DNA of 64,000 nt from Parageobacillus caldoxylosilyticus NBRC 107762. GTDB lineage: Bacteria > Bacillota > Bacilli > Bacillales > Anoxybacillaceae. This document shows, in pieces, positions 35,502-45,120 of the stretch. Position 1 is the stretch's first letter. Every line of letters starts with the position of its first letter. Location of the stretch: positions 1 to 64,000 of the forward strand of contig NZ_BAWO01000004.1 of NCBI RefSeq assembly GCF_000632715.1. Direction: 5' to 3'. The translations under genes were made by a program, and so were the position numbers. A model generated the notes under the pieces. The model was not told where the DNA came from, made no database searches, and saw only the letters and a program-made list of their open reading frames with translations.

Positions 35502-35689
35502 GTGACAAGCACTTCCGCAGGCGAAAAACATTTGCCCGTCGCGGTTAGGCAGCTCGCCTCCGCTTTTCTTTTTGTCTAGCTCGGCTCGCAACCGCTCAGG
35601 GTCAAATAACCTTCGCCTTCGGGGTGACAAGCACCCCTGCGGGTGAAGAACATTTGGCTTCGAAGGCTAATCGCGCCGCCTCCGCTTTT
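35502..35689. repeat. Second locus of the long-hairpin intergenic repeat
   Basis: One and a half copies of the unit seen at 18161-18426, inserted between the thiolase and mmgB genes. It contains GTGACAAGCAC, the GCCTCCGCTTTTCTT boundary twice, and a full copy with arms CTTCGCCT.../GGGGTG/CACCCC and AACCGC/GCGGTT-type pairing. The last copy runs into the thiolase stop codon. Near-identical blocks of over 50 bases are shared with the first locus, so the family is recent or kept alike by gene conversion. Confidence 0.88.
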
Positions 35690-36868
35690 CTATACTTGTA
35701 CCATGATGGCGTCGCCTTGGCCGCCGCCGCTGCAAATTGCGGCAATGCCGATGCCGCCGCCGCGGCGTTTCAATTCGTGGATCAGGGTAATGATAATGCG
35801 CGCGCCGCTGGCGCCGATTGGATGGCCTAAAGCGACCGCTCCGCCATTGACATTGACTTTTTCCGGATCAATGCCCGCGATTTGGATGCTCGCAAGCGCT
35901 ACGGCGGCAAACGCTTCATTAATTTCAAATAAATCAATGTCAGCGACTGTTTTCCCCGTTTTGCGCAACAATTCGTTAATGACAAGCCCCGGCGTTTTCG
36001 GAAAATCTTTTGCCTCCACGGCAATCGCCGTATGCGCCAAAATTGTCGCAAGCGGTTGAATTCCTTCGCGGGCGGCGCGCTCTTCGCTCATCAGGACAAG
36101 CGCGGCGGCTCCGTCATTGACGCCTGGAGCGTTTCCGGCTGTCACCGTTCCTTGCGGGTCAAAAACTGGCGGAAGTTTGGCCAGCTTTTCAAGTGACGTA
36201 TCTTTTCTTGGCGATTCATCGTGCGCGACAAGTATCGGTTCGCCTTTTCGCTGCGGCACTGCGACCGGTACGATTTCTTCGGCTAATAATCCCGCTTCCA
36301 TCGCGGCGATTGCCCGCTGATGGCTGCGATACGCCCATTTGTCTTGTTCCTCGCGGGAAATGCCTAATTCTTTCGCTGTTTCACCGCCGTAAACGCCCAT
36401 ATGCACCCCGGTGAAACTACATGTCAGTCCGTCATACACCATTAAATCTTTGACGGCACCGTCGCCCATCCGCAGTCCCCAACGCGCTTTCGGCAATATA
36501 TACGGAGCGTTGCTCATCGATTCCATACCGCCGGCAACAACTACTTCCGCTTCGCCAAGGCGGATGATTTGGTCGCCAAGCGTTACTGCCCGCATGCCGG
36601 AAGCGCATACTTTATTAATCGTTTCCGTGCGCACTTCCCACGGAATACCGGCATGGCGCATCGCTTGGCGGGATGGAAGCTGCCCTTGTCCGCCTTGCAG
36701 GACGGTCCCTAAAATGACTTGATCGACTTGTTCTCCGCTAATGTTGGCGCGCGCCAGCGCTTCTTTCACCGCGATGCCGCCAAGTTCAGCAGCCGTCAGC
36801 GGCTGCAAGGCGCCGCCAAATTTGCCAAACGGTGTCCGTACACCGCTTACAATCACCGTTTTTCTCAT
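35690..36868 (-). CDS. mmgA: Acetyl-CoA C-acetyltransferase (thiolase)
   Basis: Condenses or cleaves acetoacetyl-CoA. 392 residues. Acylated cysteine in NKVCASGM (about 88), catalytic His in [17 protein letters not shown] (about 348) and second Cys in [11 protein letters not shown] (about 378). The start at 36868 ([15 protein letters not shown]) has GGGGGAGAGG; the upstream 34 residues of the open frame are not thiolase. First gene of the mmgA-B-C-like run. Its upstream promoter carries a putative TetR operator (36918-36946). Confidence 0.95.
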   Translation of the reverse strand: MRKTVIVSGVRTPFGKFGGALQPLTAAELGGIAVKEALARANISGEQVDQVILGTVLQGGQGQLPSRQAMRHAGIPWEVRTETINKVCASGMRAVTLGDQIIRLGEAEVVVAGGMESMSNAPYILPKARWGLRMGDGAVKDLMVYDGLTCSFTGVHMGVYGGETAKELGISREEQDKWAYRSHQRAIAAMEAGLLAEEIVPVAVPQRKGEPILVAHDESPRKDTSLEKLAKLPPVFDPQGTVTAGNAPGVNDGAAALVLMSEERAAREGIQPLATILAHTAIAVEAKDFPKTPGLVINELLRKTGKTVADIDLFEINEAFAAVALASIQIAGIDPEKVNVNGGAVALGHPIGASGARIIITLIHELKRRGGGIGIAAICSGGGQGDAIMVQV

Positions 36869-36917
36869 AAAACCTCTCCCCCTTTGTGATCTTCCTACGA
36901 TAAAGAAAGCGATTACA

Positions 36918-36946
36918 ACAATACAGACTGAACGCTCGCTCGATAA
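36918..36946 (-). promoter_or_regulatory. Promoter and operator-like site of the mmgA run
   Basis: On the minus strand TTATCG (36946-36941), 17-base spacer, TATTGT (36923-36918). The spacer holds GAGCGAGCGTTCAGTC, the complement of GACTGAACGCTCGCTCG at 36926-36942. This matches the site at fadF (GACTGAATGCTCATTCA) at about 13 of 17 positions, so the same regulator may bind both. Confidence 0.5.
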
Positions 36947-37057
36947 TGATGGTAAAGAGAAGGTGTACACGAACGCACACCCTCTTTATCTATTATACTA
37001 ATTATTTTAAAAAATAGGAATTATATATTCAATTTTTTTTAACATGCTTACCGAGAA

Positions 37058-37097
37058 ATCTCCCACCTCCAAACGGAGTGTAGGTGGAAGAGGTTCA
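37058..37097 (+). mobile_element. Solo IS200/IS605-type right-end hairpin at the fadF stop
   Basis: TCTCCCACCT / AGGTGGAAGA arms around CCAAACGGAGTGT, followed by GAGGTTCA. It matches the hairpin at 20297-20335 almost base for base but on the opposite strand. Its final TCA provides the fadF stop codon (37095-37097). No other part of an element is left, so this is only an end fragment; an alternative is a plain fadF terminator. Confidence 0.5.
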
Positions 37098-39194
37098 TAA
37101 GACAGCTTCTTTCTCTTCGCCAAAGACCGATTTCGCCAGCAATTCTGCCACATCGTAAGTGAAGACTTTGTCCTCGACTTCCTTTGCTTTTGTGCCGTCC
37201 GTGAGCATCGTCAAGCAGTACGGACAGCCGGAGCTGATGACCGTTGGGTTGACGGCAAGCGCCTGCTCGGTGCGGGCTACGTTGATGCGGTTGCCGGTCG
37301 TTTCTTCCATCCACATTAAGCCGCCGCCGGCACCGCAACACATACCGCGTTCGCGGTTGCGCTCCATTTCGACGAGCTCGACGCCCGGAATTGCCTGCAA
37401 AATTTTGCGAGGTGCGTCATACACGTCGTTGTAGCGTCCTAAATAACACGAATCGTGGAACGTCACTCGTTCTTTTACTTCATATTTCGGCACTAATCGG
37501 CCTTCGTCAATCAGCTTCGCAAGCAGCTCGGTATGATGGTATACTTCCGCTTCAAAGCCGAAATCCGGATATTCGTTTTTAAACGTGTTGTACGCGTGCG
37601 GGTCGATCGTCACAATCTTTTTCACACCCGCTTTTTCAAATTCCGCGATATTGTTGGCTGCGAGTTCCTGAAATAAAAACTCGTTTCCTAAGCGGCGCGG
37701 CGTATCGCCCGAGTTTTTCTCTTTATTTCCTAAAATCGCAAACTTCACGCCTGCTTCATTTAACAATTTCGCAAATGCCAAGGCGATTTTTTGGCTGCGG
37801 TTGTCAAACGAGCCCATCGAGCCGACCCAGAACAAATACTCGAACTCTTCGCCGGCTTTTTTCGTTTCTTTGACTGTCGGAACATGCACATCATCGCGAA
37901 GCTCGCGCCAGTTTTCTTTCTCTTTTCGGTTCAATCCCCATGGATTTCCTTGGCGCTCAATGTTGGTCATCGCCCGCTGGGCATCCGGGTTCATTCTTCC
38001 TTCCGTCAGCACAAGATAGCGGCGCAAGTCGATAATTTTGTCGACGTGCTCATTCATGACCGGACATTGGTCTTCACAGTTGCGGCATGTCGTACAGGCC
38101 CAAATTTCCTCTTCCGTAATGACGTCGCCGATCAGGCTTGGCATCTCCAGCGCCGCCGCTTGTTCCTGCACGCCTTGCGCGGCAACCGCTAATTGGTTGC
38201 CTCTCGTGTTTTTAAAGGCAAACGTCGGCACCCATGGAGCGCGGGACGTAACAGCCGCCCCTTTTTCGGTCAGGTGGTCGCGCAGTTTTAAAATTAAATC
38301 CATTGGCGACAGCATTTTCCCGGTTCCAGTAGCCGGACACATGCTCGTGCATCGTCCGCACTCCACACAGGCATATAAATCGATGAGCTGCTTTTGCGTA
38401 AAATCTTCAATTTTCCCGACGCCAAACGATTCCTGCGTTTCATCTTCAAAGTTGATTTTCGATAATTTCGGCCGCGACAGACGGCTGAAAAACACGTTAA
38501 TCGGCGCAGCAATCAAATGAGCGTGCTTCGACTGCGGTACGTATACTAAGAAAGTAAGCAAAATCAACAAATGGATCCACCAGGCGATAAAGAACAAGAC
38601 AGCAGCGCCGGTTTCTCCAACCCAATGGAACGCGCTGGCGATGAACGATGCGACCGGTTCGCTCCATGAGGCTTCCTCACCGTGCCAAATCATGGCCATT
38701 CCGTTGCCAAACAAAACAGAAAGCATTAGCCCGCCGATAAAAATGAGCACTAAACCAGCTTTAAAATCCCGTTTTAAACGAACCAGCTTTTCAATATAAC
38801 GACGGTAAAACGCAGCAAATACGGCAATCAAAATAAGCAAGGTGACAATTTCCTGGAAAAATGTAAAGCCTGGATAAAGCGGCCCTAGCGGCAGATGCGC
38901 CCCAGGAACGAGACCTTTGATGATAAAGTCAATCGCTCCGAATTGGACAAGGATAAATCCGTAGAAAAAGACAACGTGAATGATGCCGCTTTTTTTGTCT
39001 TTCAGCAGCTTTTTCTGGCCAAAAACATTGACCCAGATTTTTTGCAGACGCTCTTTTACTTTTTCATCAAATTCCACTTTTTTGCCGAGCTTAATGTATA
39101 TCGCCCGCGTTTTCACCACATAGGCAAACAAGTAGACAGCGTAAGCGGTTACAAACAAAAACGCAAGAAAGTTGATCACCAATAGTGGATTCAT
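37095..39194 (-). CDS. fadF: FadF-type membrane iron-sulfur oxidoreductase
   Basis: 699 residues. N-terminal membrane region with five to six helices (to about 230), then two 4Fe-4S clusters (CVECGRCTSMCP, about 277; CTTCRNCEDQCP, about 368) and two cysteine-rich CCG domains with CCGAGGGLMW near residue 640, as in heterodisulfide reductase and glycolate oxidase subunits. It is thought to pass acyl-CoA dehydrogenase electrons to quinone. RBS AAGGGGAGAG. A FadR-like site overlaps its promoter. In B. subtilis fadF precedes an acyl-CoA dehydrogenase and rpoE. Confidence 0.93.
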   Translation of the reverse strand: MNPLLVINFLAFLFVTAYAVYLFAYVVKTRAIYIKLGKKVEFDEKVKERLQKIWVNVFGQKKLLKDKKSGIIHVVFFYGFILVQFGAIDFIIKGLVPGAHLPLGPLYPGFTFFQEIVTLLILIAVFAAFYRRYIEKLVRLKRDFKAGLVLIFIGGLMLSVLFGNGMAMIWHGEEASWSEPVASFIASAFHWVGETGAAVLFFIAWWIHLLILLTFLVYVPQSKHAHLIAAPINVFFSRLSRPKLSKINFEDETQESFGVGKIEDFTQKQLIDLYACVECGRCTSMCPATGTGKMLSPMDLILKLRDHLTEKGAAVTSRAPWVPTFAFKNTRGNQLAVAAQGVQEQAAALEMPSLIGDVITEEEIWACTTCRNCEDQCPVMNEHVDKIIDLRRYLVLTEGRMNPDAQRAMTNIERQGNPWGLNRKEKENWRELRDDVHVPTVKETKKAGEEFEYLFWVGSMGSFDNRSQKIALAFAKLLNEAGVKFAILGNKEKNSGDTPRRLGNEFLFQELAANNIAEFEKAGVKKIVTIDPHAYNTFKNEYPDFGFEAEVYHHTELLAKLIDEGRLVPKYEVKERVTFHDSCYLGRYNDVYDAPRKILQAIPGVELVEMERNRERGMCCGAGGGLMWMEETTGNRINVARTEQALAVNPTVISSGCPYCLTMLTDGTKAKEVEDKVFTYDVAELLAKSVFGEEKEAVL

Positions 39195-39284
39195 GCCTCT
39201 CTCCCCTTCCCCCTTTAAATCGATGGAATGACAATCAAAAATATTGACAACAAAATAAATTTTCAGAATTAAGTCCTCGCGTCT

Positions 39285-39314
39285 ATTTTACACAATGAAT
39301 GAGCATTCAGTCAA
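39285..39314 (-). promoter_or_regulatory. fadF promoter with FadR-type palindrome in the spacer
   Basis: TTGACT (39314-39309), 18-base spacer, TAAAAT (39290-39285) on the minus strand. Between them is the perfect palindrome TGAATGAGCATTCA (39296-39309), which fits the Bacillus FadR operator half-site TGAATG. Repression by blocking polymerase is expected, relieved by long-chain acyl-CoA. Confidence 0.75.
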
Positions 39315-39395
39315 TAATGTTTTTACATGTTGTCCTGCTATTTTTTGCGTATCCGGGTACATTAATAATTAACGATGTGATCAGGAGGGGAAGAA

Positions 39396-40583
39396 ATGCT
39401 TGTATTTTTCGTTATTGTTATTATATTAGCGCTAATATATCTTGATGACAAGCTCGGAAGGATCGTTTTCCAAAACAAAAACAAAAAAATTGTATATCCG
39501 CGGCGGCAAAGCGACATTTCTTTTTTCATCAACGGAACGCATCTTTTTTCCGATTATTTTGCGGAGATTCGCCAGGCCAAACACCATATCCACATTTTGT
39601 TTTACATCATTAAGAATGATGAGACGAGCCAGCCGTTTTTTCAATTGCTAAAACAAAAAGCAAAGGAAGGGGTTCAGATTCGCATTCTCGTCGATTGGGT
39701 CGGAAGCTTCGGATTGCCGAAATCGCTGATTCGCTCATTAAAAGCAAGCGGCATCGAATTTGCCTACACATATAAACCGCGCTTTCCGTTTTTCTTCTAT
39801 TGGTTAAATCGGCGTAATCATCGAAAAATTACCGTGATCGACGGAAAAATCGGGTACATCGGCGGCTTTAATATCGGCAGAGAATATGTTGGAAAAGATC
39901 CAAATTTCGGGGAATGGCGTGACTACCATTTAAAAATTACCGGCGAAGGGGTTCATGATTTGCAAACGCAGTTTTTGCGCGACTGGGAAGAAGCGACCAA
40001 TACAGCACTCGACAAATCTGAATATTTTCCTTCTCTTCAAGCAGGTGCAATCGCTCATCAATTATTTGCCAAGGATGGCCATGCGCTCGAGCAGCAACTC
40101 ATTGATGTCATCGATCAAGCCAAAAAAGAAATTATCATCGGCAGCCCCTATTTTATTCCTAGCCGTTCCGTAATGAACGCGCTGCTCGATGCACTTCGGC
40201 GCGGCGTCAACGTGACCGTTCTTGTCCCATTAAAAGCGGATCACCTATTTGTAAAAGAGGCTGCCTATCCTTATTTTTACCGCCTGTTAAAAGCCGGAGC
40301 GCGCATTTATCGCTTTTATCAAGGCTTTTATCATGCGAAAACGATCGTGATCGATGAGCAATGGTGCGATATCGGCACCGCCAATTTTGACAAAAGAAGC
40401 TTATTTTTTAACAGCGAGATTAATTGTTACATTTTTGACCGCGGTTTTATCCGCGAAGTAAAGAAAGCGATCGAACGCGATTTAGCCCGTTCCGAGCAGA
40501 TGACGCTTGATTTTTGGAAAAAACGCACGTTATGGGAACGCGGCAAAGAGTCGATATCGACTCTTCTTTCTGCTTGGCTATAA
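39396..40583 (+). CDS. Cardiolipin synthase family phospholipase D-type protein
   Basis: 395 residues. One N-terminal membrane helix (about 2-18), then two HKD half-sites: HRKITVIDGKIGYIGGFNIG (about 147) and HAKTIVIDEQWCDIGTAN (about 312). The catalytic His-Lys-Asp and following glycines are complete in both, so it should be active, condensing phosphatidylglycerol to cardiolipin. The single N-terminal helix, not two, resembles the minor B. subtilis paralogue YwjE, which also lies next to fadF. AGGAGGGG ribosome site. Confidence 0.9.
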   Translation: MLVFFVIVIILALIYLDDKLGRIVFQNKNKKIVYPRRQSDISFFINGTHLFSDYFAEIRQAKHHIHILFYIIKNDETSQPFFQLLKQKAKEGVQIRILVDWVGSFGLPKSLIRSLKASGIEFAYTYKPRFPFFFYWLNRRNHRKITVIDGKIGYIGGFNIGREYVGKDPNFGEWRDYHLKITGEGVHDLQTQFLRDWEEATNTALDKSEYFPSLQAGAIAHQLFAKDGHALEQQLIDVIDQAKKEIIIGSPYFIPSRSVMNALLDALRRGVNVTVLVPLKADHLFVKEAAYPYFYRLLKAGARIYRFYQGFYHAKTIVIDEQWCDIGTANFDKRSLFFNSEINCYIFDRGFIREVKKAIERDLARSEQMTLDFWKKRTLWERGKESISTLLSAWL

Positions 40584-40621
40584 AAGCCATGTTAGGGAAT
40601 CCTCCCTTAACATGGCTTCAT
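40582..40621. terminator. Convergent terminator after the cardiolipin synthase gene
   Basis: AAGCCATGTTA / TAACATGGCTT stem with inner GGG/CCC, between convergent genes; it overlaps the last codons of the XapX gene. Confidence 0.85.
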
Positions 40622-40785
40622 TTCCAAAAGTAACTAATCCATTCGAATACTTTCATCCCTAAGTATACCCCGACGATCCCGGCAATGCCGGCTAAAGCTG
40701 GCGGGGCAGGAATCGGCAAACGGAACAGCGTAAATAAAAAGCCGACCACCATCCCAGTCAACAACGATAAAGTCACTTCTTTCAT
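40618..40785 (-). CDS. XapX-domain small membrane protein
   Basis: 55 residues with two hydrophobic helices: MKEVTLSLLTGMVVGFLFTL (about 1-20) and PALAGIAGIVGVYLGMKVFE (about 29-48), joined by FRLPIPAPP. The G-[VL]-x-G-x-[LF]-F-x-L-x-x-x-P-x-P-A-P pattern is that of the XapX (DUF1427) family, whose function is unknown. The ATG at 40785 is eight bases from GGAGG; two earlier ATGs overlap that site. Single gene between convergent terminator and argS region. Confidence 0.8.
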   Translation of the reverse strand: MKEVTLSLLTGMVVGFLFTLFRLPIPAPPALAGIAGIVGVYLGMKVFEWISYFWK

Positions 40786-40937
40786 TTCCATTTCCTCCAT
40801 GTATTTTTTTCATTACTATGCCCATAAAAAGAGGGGGGAACTCCCCCTCGTTCGAGCATTTATTGTAAAACGTCTTTCCTCTTTTTTGATATTTCCTAAA
40901 CAGAATGGCTGGAAAATCCGCCTCAAGCTGTTATTTC

Positions 40938-42608
40938 TTACATTTTTTCCGGCGCCGATACACCGATGAGCGCCAGCGCGTTTTGCAGCGTAATTTGCAC
41001 GGCTTTCATGAGCGCTAAACGCGCCCGGCTTTTTTCCATGTTTTCCGGATCTAACACTTTTTCCGCATTGTAAAAGCTGTGCAGTGCCGACGCCAGCTCA
41101 AACACATAGCCGGTCACGCGGTGCGGCATCCGCTTCACAGCCGCTTCCGCCACCACACTTGGGAACTCGCCAAGCTTTTTCAACAGCTCGATTTCTTTTT
41201 CCGTTTCGATATAATCGAGCTGCAAATCTCCTTCATAAGACAAGTTTTGCTCCTCGCCTTGGCGGAGAATGCTTGAGACGCGGGCATGTGCGTATTGCAC
41301 ATAGTACACCGGGTTTTCATTCGACTGCGAGACGGCAAGGTCCATATCAAAATCCAAATGCGTGTCGCTCGAGCGCATCGCAAAGAAGTAGCGGACTGCA
41401 TCCAAGCCGACCTCTTCCATTAATTCGCGCATCGTCACCGCTTTGCCGGTGCGCTTGCTCATTTTGACCCGTTCGCCGTTTTGATACAAGTTAACTAATT
41501 GAATGATTTCCACTTCCAACACGTCCGGGTCATAGCCGAGCGCCGCAATCGCCGCTTTCATCCGCGGAATATAGCCGTGATGGTCCGCGCCCCAAATGTT
41601 AATGATTTTCGCAAATCCGCGGCGCAGCTTATCCTGATGATAGGCGATGTCCGGCAGCAAATACGTATACGTGCCGTCTTTTTTGATTAACACGCGGTCT
41701 TTGTCATCGCCAAACGCCGTCGAGCGGAACCATGTCGCCCCGTCTTTTTCGTAAATATAGCCGCGTTCGCGCAGCACCGCCAACGCTTCGTCAATTTTTC
41801 CGCTTGTATATAAAGATGTTTCCGAATACCAAACATCGAACGAGACGCGGAAATCGGCCAAATCTTTTTTAATCTTTTCTAATTCATAGTTGAGTCCGTA
41901 CTCACGGAAAAAGGCGAGCCGCTCTTGCTCATCGGTATGGACAAATTTGTCGCCGTGCTCCTCGGCCAACTTTTTGCCGATTTCGACAATATCTTCGCCG
42001 TAATAACCGTCTTCCGGCATGGCTTTCTCGATGCCGAGCGCCTGGAAGTAACGGGCTTCGACTGATTTGGCCAGGTTGTAAATTTGATTGCCGGCATCAT
42101 TAATATAATATTCGCGCGTCACATCAAATCCGGCTTTTTCTAAAATATTGCATAGCGAATCGCCGACCGCGGCGCCGCGGGCATGGCCTAAATGCAAATC
42201 GCCGGTTGGGTTGGCGGAAACAAACTCGACTTGCACTTTTTGCCCATTTCCGACATTCGTCTCCCCGTAAGCTTTTCCCGCTTGGATGATCGTTGGAATC
42301 AGCTCCGTTAAATAGCGGTTGTCCATATAAAAGTTAATAAACCCCGGGCCGGCAATGTCGATTTTGGCAATGGACGCTTTTGTCCGGTCAAAGTGCTGCA
42401 CGATTTCTTCCGCAATCGCCCGCGGCGGTTTTTTCGCAATGCGGGCCAGCTGCATCGCCATATTCGTCGAATAGTCGCCGTGCGCTTTTTCTCTCGGCAC
42501 TTCTAAAATCACATCCGGCATTTCTTCTGTTTTCGCAAGTCCGGCGCTAATGACGGCGCGCTTAATTTCTTCTTTAATCCGTTCCTTCATCTGTTCGACA
42601 ATGTTCAT
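40938..42608 (-). CDS. argS: Arginyl-tRNA synthetase
   Basis: Class I synthetase charging tRNA-Arg. 556 residues. HIGH-type motif [12 protein letters not shown] (about 139), KMSK-type VKMSKRTG (about 369), N-terminal Add-1 tRNA D-loop domain, and the C-terminal DALR anticodon domain (ARVSSILRQ, then [19 protein letters not shown]). No T-box leader is seen upstream; the gene follows the DUF1934 gene by three bases, as in B. subtilis (ywiB-argS). Confidence 0.97.
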   Translation of the reverse strand: MNIVEQMKERIKEEIKRAVISAGLAKTEEMPDVILEVPREKAHGDYSTNMAMQLARIAKKPPRAIAEEIVQHFDRTKASIAKIDIAGPGFINFYMDNRYLTELIPTIIQAGKAYGETNVGNGQKVQVEFVSANPTGDLHLGHARGAAVGDSLCNILEKAGFDVTREYYINDAGNQIYNLAKSVEARYFQALGIEKAMPEDGYYGEDIVEIGKKLAEEHGDKFVHTDEQERLAFFREYGLNYELEKIKKDLADFRVSFDVWYSETSLYTSGKIDEALAVLRERGYIYEKDGATWFRSTAFGDDKDRVLIKKDGTYTYLLPDIAYHQDKLRRGFAKIINIWGADHHGYIPRMKAAIAALGYDPDVLEVEIIQLVNLYQNGERVKMSKRTGKAVTMRELMEEVGLDAVRYFFAMRSSDTHLDFDMDLAVSQSNENPVYYVQYAHARVSSILRQGEEQNLSYEGDLQLDYIETEKEIELLKKLGEFPSVVAEAAVKRMPHRVTGYVFELASALHSFYNAEKVLDPENMEKSRARLALMKAVQITLQNALALIGVSAPEKM

Positions 42609-42611
42609 TAT

Positions 42612-43043
42612 CTATACCCCCTTAAACATAATCGTCATCGCATGGCGGCCTGTTTGTTCATTTTGCATCTGCAGCTGATACGATACAAACAACCGCCCTT
42701 TTTTCCGCCTGTCATCATAATGAAACTCGATATGATCCGTTTTTGTTTTCATCGTCCATTGCCCAAACGAAGTGCGGTAATGGCCGGTCGTTTCTTCCGT
42801 TTTGCGGAACGCATGACGCATATGCACCGCTCCGGAACGCATGACGACCACTTCCTCGTTCGTTATTTTAACGATCGTCTTAATGCTGCCGAGCTCATGC
42901 TGCTCCTTAAATTGCAAATACATGGCGTTTCCTTTTATGTAGTAAAGACCTGTTGCTTCTAACACAACCGTTTCCTTGCGCAACCCATCGCGAATATCGG
43001 TCACTTGTTTCAGCTGCATCGGGATTCCGTTTTGTTTCTCCAT
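42612..43043 (-). CDS. ywiB: DUF1934 family protein (YwiB)
   Basis: About 143 residues forming a predicted lipocalin-like beta barrel (alternating strands such as ETVVLEATGLYYIKGNAMYL in part, and HIEFHYDDRRKKGRLFVSYQ). Function unknown. The start at 43043 (MEKQNGIPMQLKQV) is used because the GTG three codons earlier overlaps AAGGG. It is tightly coupled to argS (three-base gap), which is the only functional hint. Confidence 0.8.
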   Translation of the reverse strand: MEKQNGIPMQLKQVTDIRDGLRKETVVLEATGLYYIKGNAMYLQFKEQHELGSIKTIVKITNEEVVVMRSGAVHMRHAFRKTEETTGHYRTSFGQWTMKTKTDHIEFHYDDRRKKGRLFVSYQLQMQNEQTGRHAMTIMFKGV

Positions 43044-43149
43044 CGAGAACACGCCCTTGATAAAAAACAGTAATAACTTTATTAAGTATAAAGGAATTAT
43101 TTCCTTTCATTCAAGAGGGGAAGAATGTATGCAGCGGCTTCATGCATAA

Positions 43150-43182
43150 AAAAGCACCATCTTCAGCGAGACGGCGCTTGTA
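43150..43182 (-). terminator. Second hairpin downstream of speB
   Basis: AAGCGCCGTCT / AGATGGTGCTT stem (with G-U pairs) followed by T6 on the minus strand. It lies upstream of ywiB, so it either backs up the speB terminator or acts as an attenuator. Confidence 0.6.
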
Positions 43183-43223
43183 ACGAAACATATTTGCGAT
43201 TGTTTTACATTTTGCAGCACATT

Positions 43224-43260
43224 GAAATCCCGACTCCAGTAAAAATGGAGTCGGGATTTG
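43224..43260 (-). terminator. Terminator of the speE-speB operon
   Basis: AAATCCCGACTCCA / TGGAGTCGGGATTT perfect stem with a seven-base loop, four bases after the speB stop. Confidence 0.9.
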
Positions 43261-43263
43261 CCA

Positions 43264-44145
43264 TCAGCGGCGTTTTGGCACCCAGCCGAGAATCATTTCG
43301 CGAATCAGTTTGCTTGCGGTGTTAGCCGTTTGTTCGGAATGGTCATAAACCGGCGCTACTTCCACTAAATCAGCGCCAACGACGCGAACATCCGATTTCG
43401 CGATTTCATGGATGGCTGCCAATAGTTCTTTCGATGTAATGCCGCCGGCGTCGACTGTTCCCGTGCCCGGAGCGTGGGCAGGGTCCAACACGTCGATGTC
43501 AATGGTCACGTACACCGGACGCCCGGCCAGCTTCGGCAGCACTTCCCGAAGCGGCTCGAGCACTTCGAATTTCGCGATGTACATGCCGTTTTCTTTCGCC
43601 CATTCGAACTCTTCCTTCATACCGGAACGAATGCCGAACGAAAAGACGTTTGTCGGTCCGATTAAATCCGCCACTTTGCGAATCGGCGTCGCGTGGGACA
43701 GAGGCTCGCCCTCGTAATGCTCCCGCAAGTCGGTATGGGCGTCCATATGAATCACCGCTAAATCCGGATATTTTTTATATACCGCTTTAATGACCGGCCA
43801 GGAAACGAGATGCTCACCGCCGATGCCAAGCGGAAATTTATCTGCGGCCAAAATTTTATCGACAAAATCTTCGATGATATCCAAGCTGCGCTGCGCGTTT
43901 CCAAATGGAAGCGGAATATCGCCGGCGTCAAAATATTTGACTTCTCGAAGTTCGCGGTCTAAATACGGGCTGTATTCCTCCAGCCCAATGGACACTTCGC
44001 GAATGCGGGCCGGGCCGAAGCGGGAACCAGGGCGGTAACTTACCGTCCAGTCCATCGGCATCCCGTAAATCACCGCTTCGCTTTCCTCAAAATTCGGGTG
44101 GCTTCCGATAAACACATTGCCCGAATACGCCTCATCGAATCTCAT
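43264..44145 (-). CDS. speB: Agmatinase
   Basis: Di-manganese ureohydrolase: agmatine to putrescine and urea. 293 residues. Metal ligands GGEHL (about 108), HMDAHTDLR (about 132) and TIDIDVLDPAHAPGTGT (about 213) are complete. It directly follows speE (13-base gap); together they make spermidine from agmatine via putrescine. Same order as B. subtilis speE-speB. Confidence 0.95.
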   Translation of the reverse strand: MRFDEAYSGNVFIGSHPNFEESEAVIYGMPMDWTVSYRPGSRFGPARIREVSIGLEEYSPYLDRELREVKYFDAGDIPLPFGNAQRSLDIIEDFVDKILAADKFPLGIGGEHLVSWPVIKAVYKKYPDLAVIHMDAHTDLREHYEGEPLSHATPIRKVADLIGPTNVFSFGIRSGMKEEFEWAKENGMYIAKFEVLEPLREVLPKLAGRPVYVTIDIDVLDPAHAPGTGTVDAGGITSKELLAAIHEIAKSDVRVVGADLVEVAPVYDHSEQTANTASKLIREMILGWVPKRR

Positions 44146-44158
44146 GATGCCATCCCCC

Positions 44159-44986
44159 TCATTTCAATAAATCAGCGACAAATTTCGGCAATACAAAGCA
44201 GGCTTTATGCAGCTCTTTCGTGTAATATTTCGTCTCGATATCATGGAAACGATCATCACTTACCGCCAGCGGATCGTATTTTTTCGAACCGATCGTAAAC
44301 GTCCAAAGCCCACTTGGATACGTCGGGATGTTTGCTGTATACAGACGCGTAATCGGGAAAATTTCGCGCACGTCGCGGTATACTTTTCGGATTAAATCCG
44401 CCTTAAACCAAGGGTTATCCGTCTGGGCGACAAAAATGCCGTCTTCTTTCAACGCTTTGGCGATGCCGGCGTAAAACCCTTTCGTAAATAAATTCACCGC
44501 CGGGCCGACCGGCTCTGTCGAATCCACCATAATGACGTCATATTCATTTTCACTTTTCGCGATATGCATAAAACCGTCGTCTACTTTGACTTCGACGCGC
44601 GGGTCGTCAAGCTTGCCAGCAATCTCCGGCAAATATTTTTTCGAGCATTCAATGACTTTGCCGTCAATTTCCACAAGCGTCGCTTTTTTGACGCTTGGAT
44701 GTTTCAGCACTTCGCGGATGACACCGCCATCGCCTCCGCCGACCACAAGCACATTTTCCGGATTTGGATGGGTAAACAGCGGAACGTGCGCGACCATTTC
44801 ATGGTAGACAAATTCGTCTTTTTGCGTTGTCATCACCATTCCATCTAAAATAAGCATGTTGCCAAACTGTTCTGTTTCAACCATGTCCAGCTTTTGGAAT
44901 GGGGTTTGTTCTGTATGTAAAGTGCGTTTAATTCTCGCTGTAATGCCGAAATGCTCCGTTTGTTTTTCGGTAAACCATAGTTCCAT
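44159..44986 (-). CDS. speE: Spermidine synthase
   Basis: Aminopropyl transfer from decarboxylated SAM to putrescine. 275-276 residues. [17 protein letters not shown] (about 78-94) binds the cofactor; the DSTEP motif ([10 protein letters not shown], about 148) holds the catalytic Asp. The ATG at 44986 ([14 protein letters not shown]) is eight bases from AAAGGA; upstream ATGs overlap it. Most members accept putrescine; no residue here argues otherwise. Confidence 0.95.
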   Translation of the reverse strand: MELWFTEKQTEHFGITARIKRTLHTEQTPFQKLDMVETEQFGNMLILDGMVMTTQKDEFVYHEMVAHVPLFTHPNPENVLVVGGGDGGVIREVLKHPSVKKATLVEIDGKVIECSKKYLPEIAGKLDDPRVEVKVDDGFMHIAKSENEYDVIMVDSTEPVGPAVNLFTKGFYAGIAKALKEDGIFVAQTDNPWFKADLIRKVYRDVREIFPITRLYTANIPTYPSGLWTFTIGSKKYDPLAVSDDRFHDIETKYYTKELHKACFVLPKFVADLLK

Positions 44987-45120
44987 CGGTAACATCCTTT
45001 CTCTGCTCGTTTCCACTTTCGTATACGCTATTTTTCATCTTTCCCTCGCGAAGAAAAACTAAACATGAAAAAGTATAGAGCAATCTAGCAAAAATGCAAG
45101 AGGTACTTGATAGAAAAAAC

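Noticed and set aside
40938-43043. T-box leader for argS
   Set aside because: argS follows ywiB by three bases; no space for a leader and no T-box sequence upstream of ywiB.
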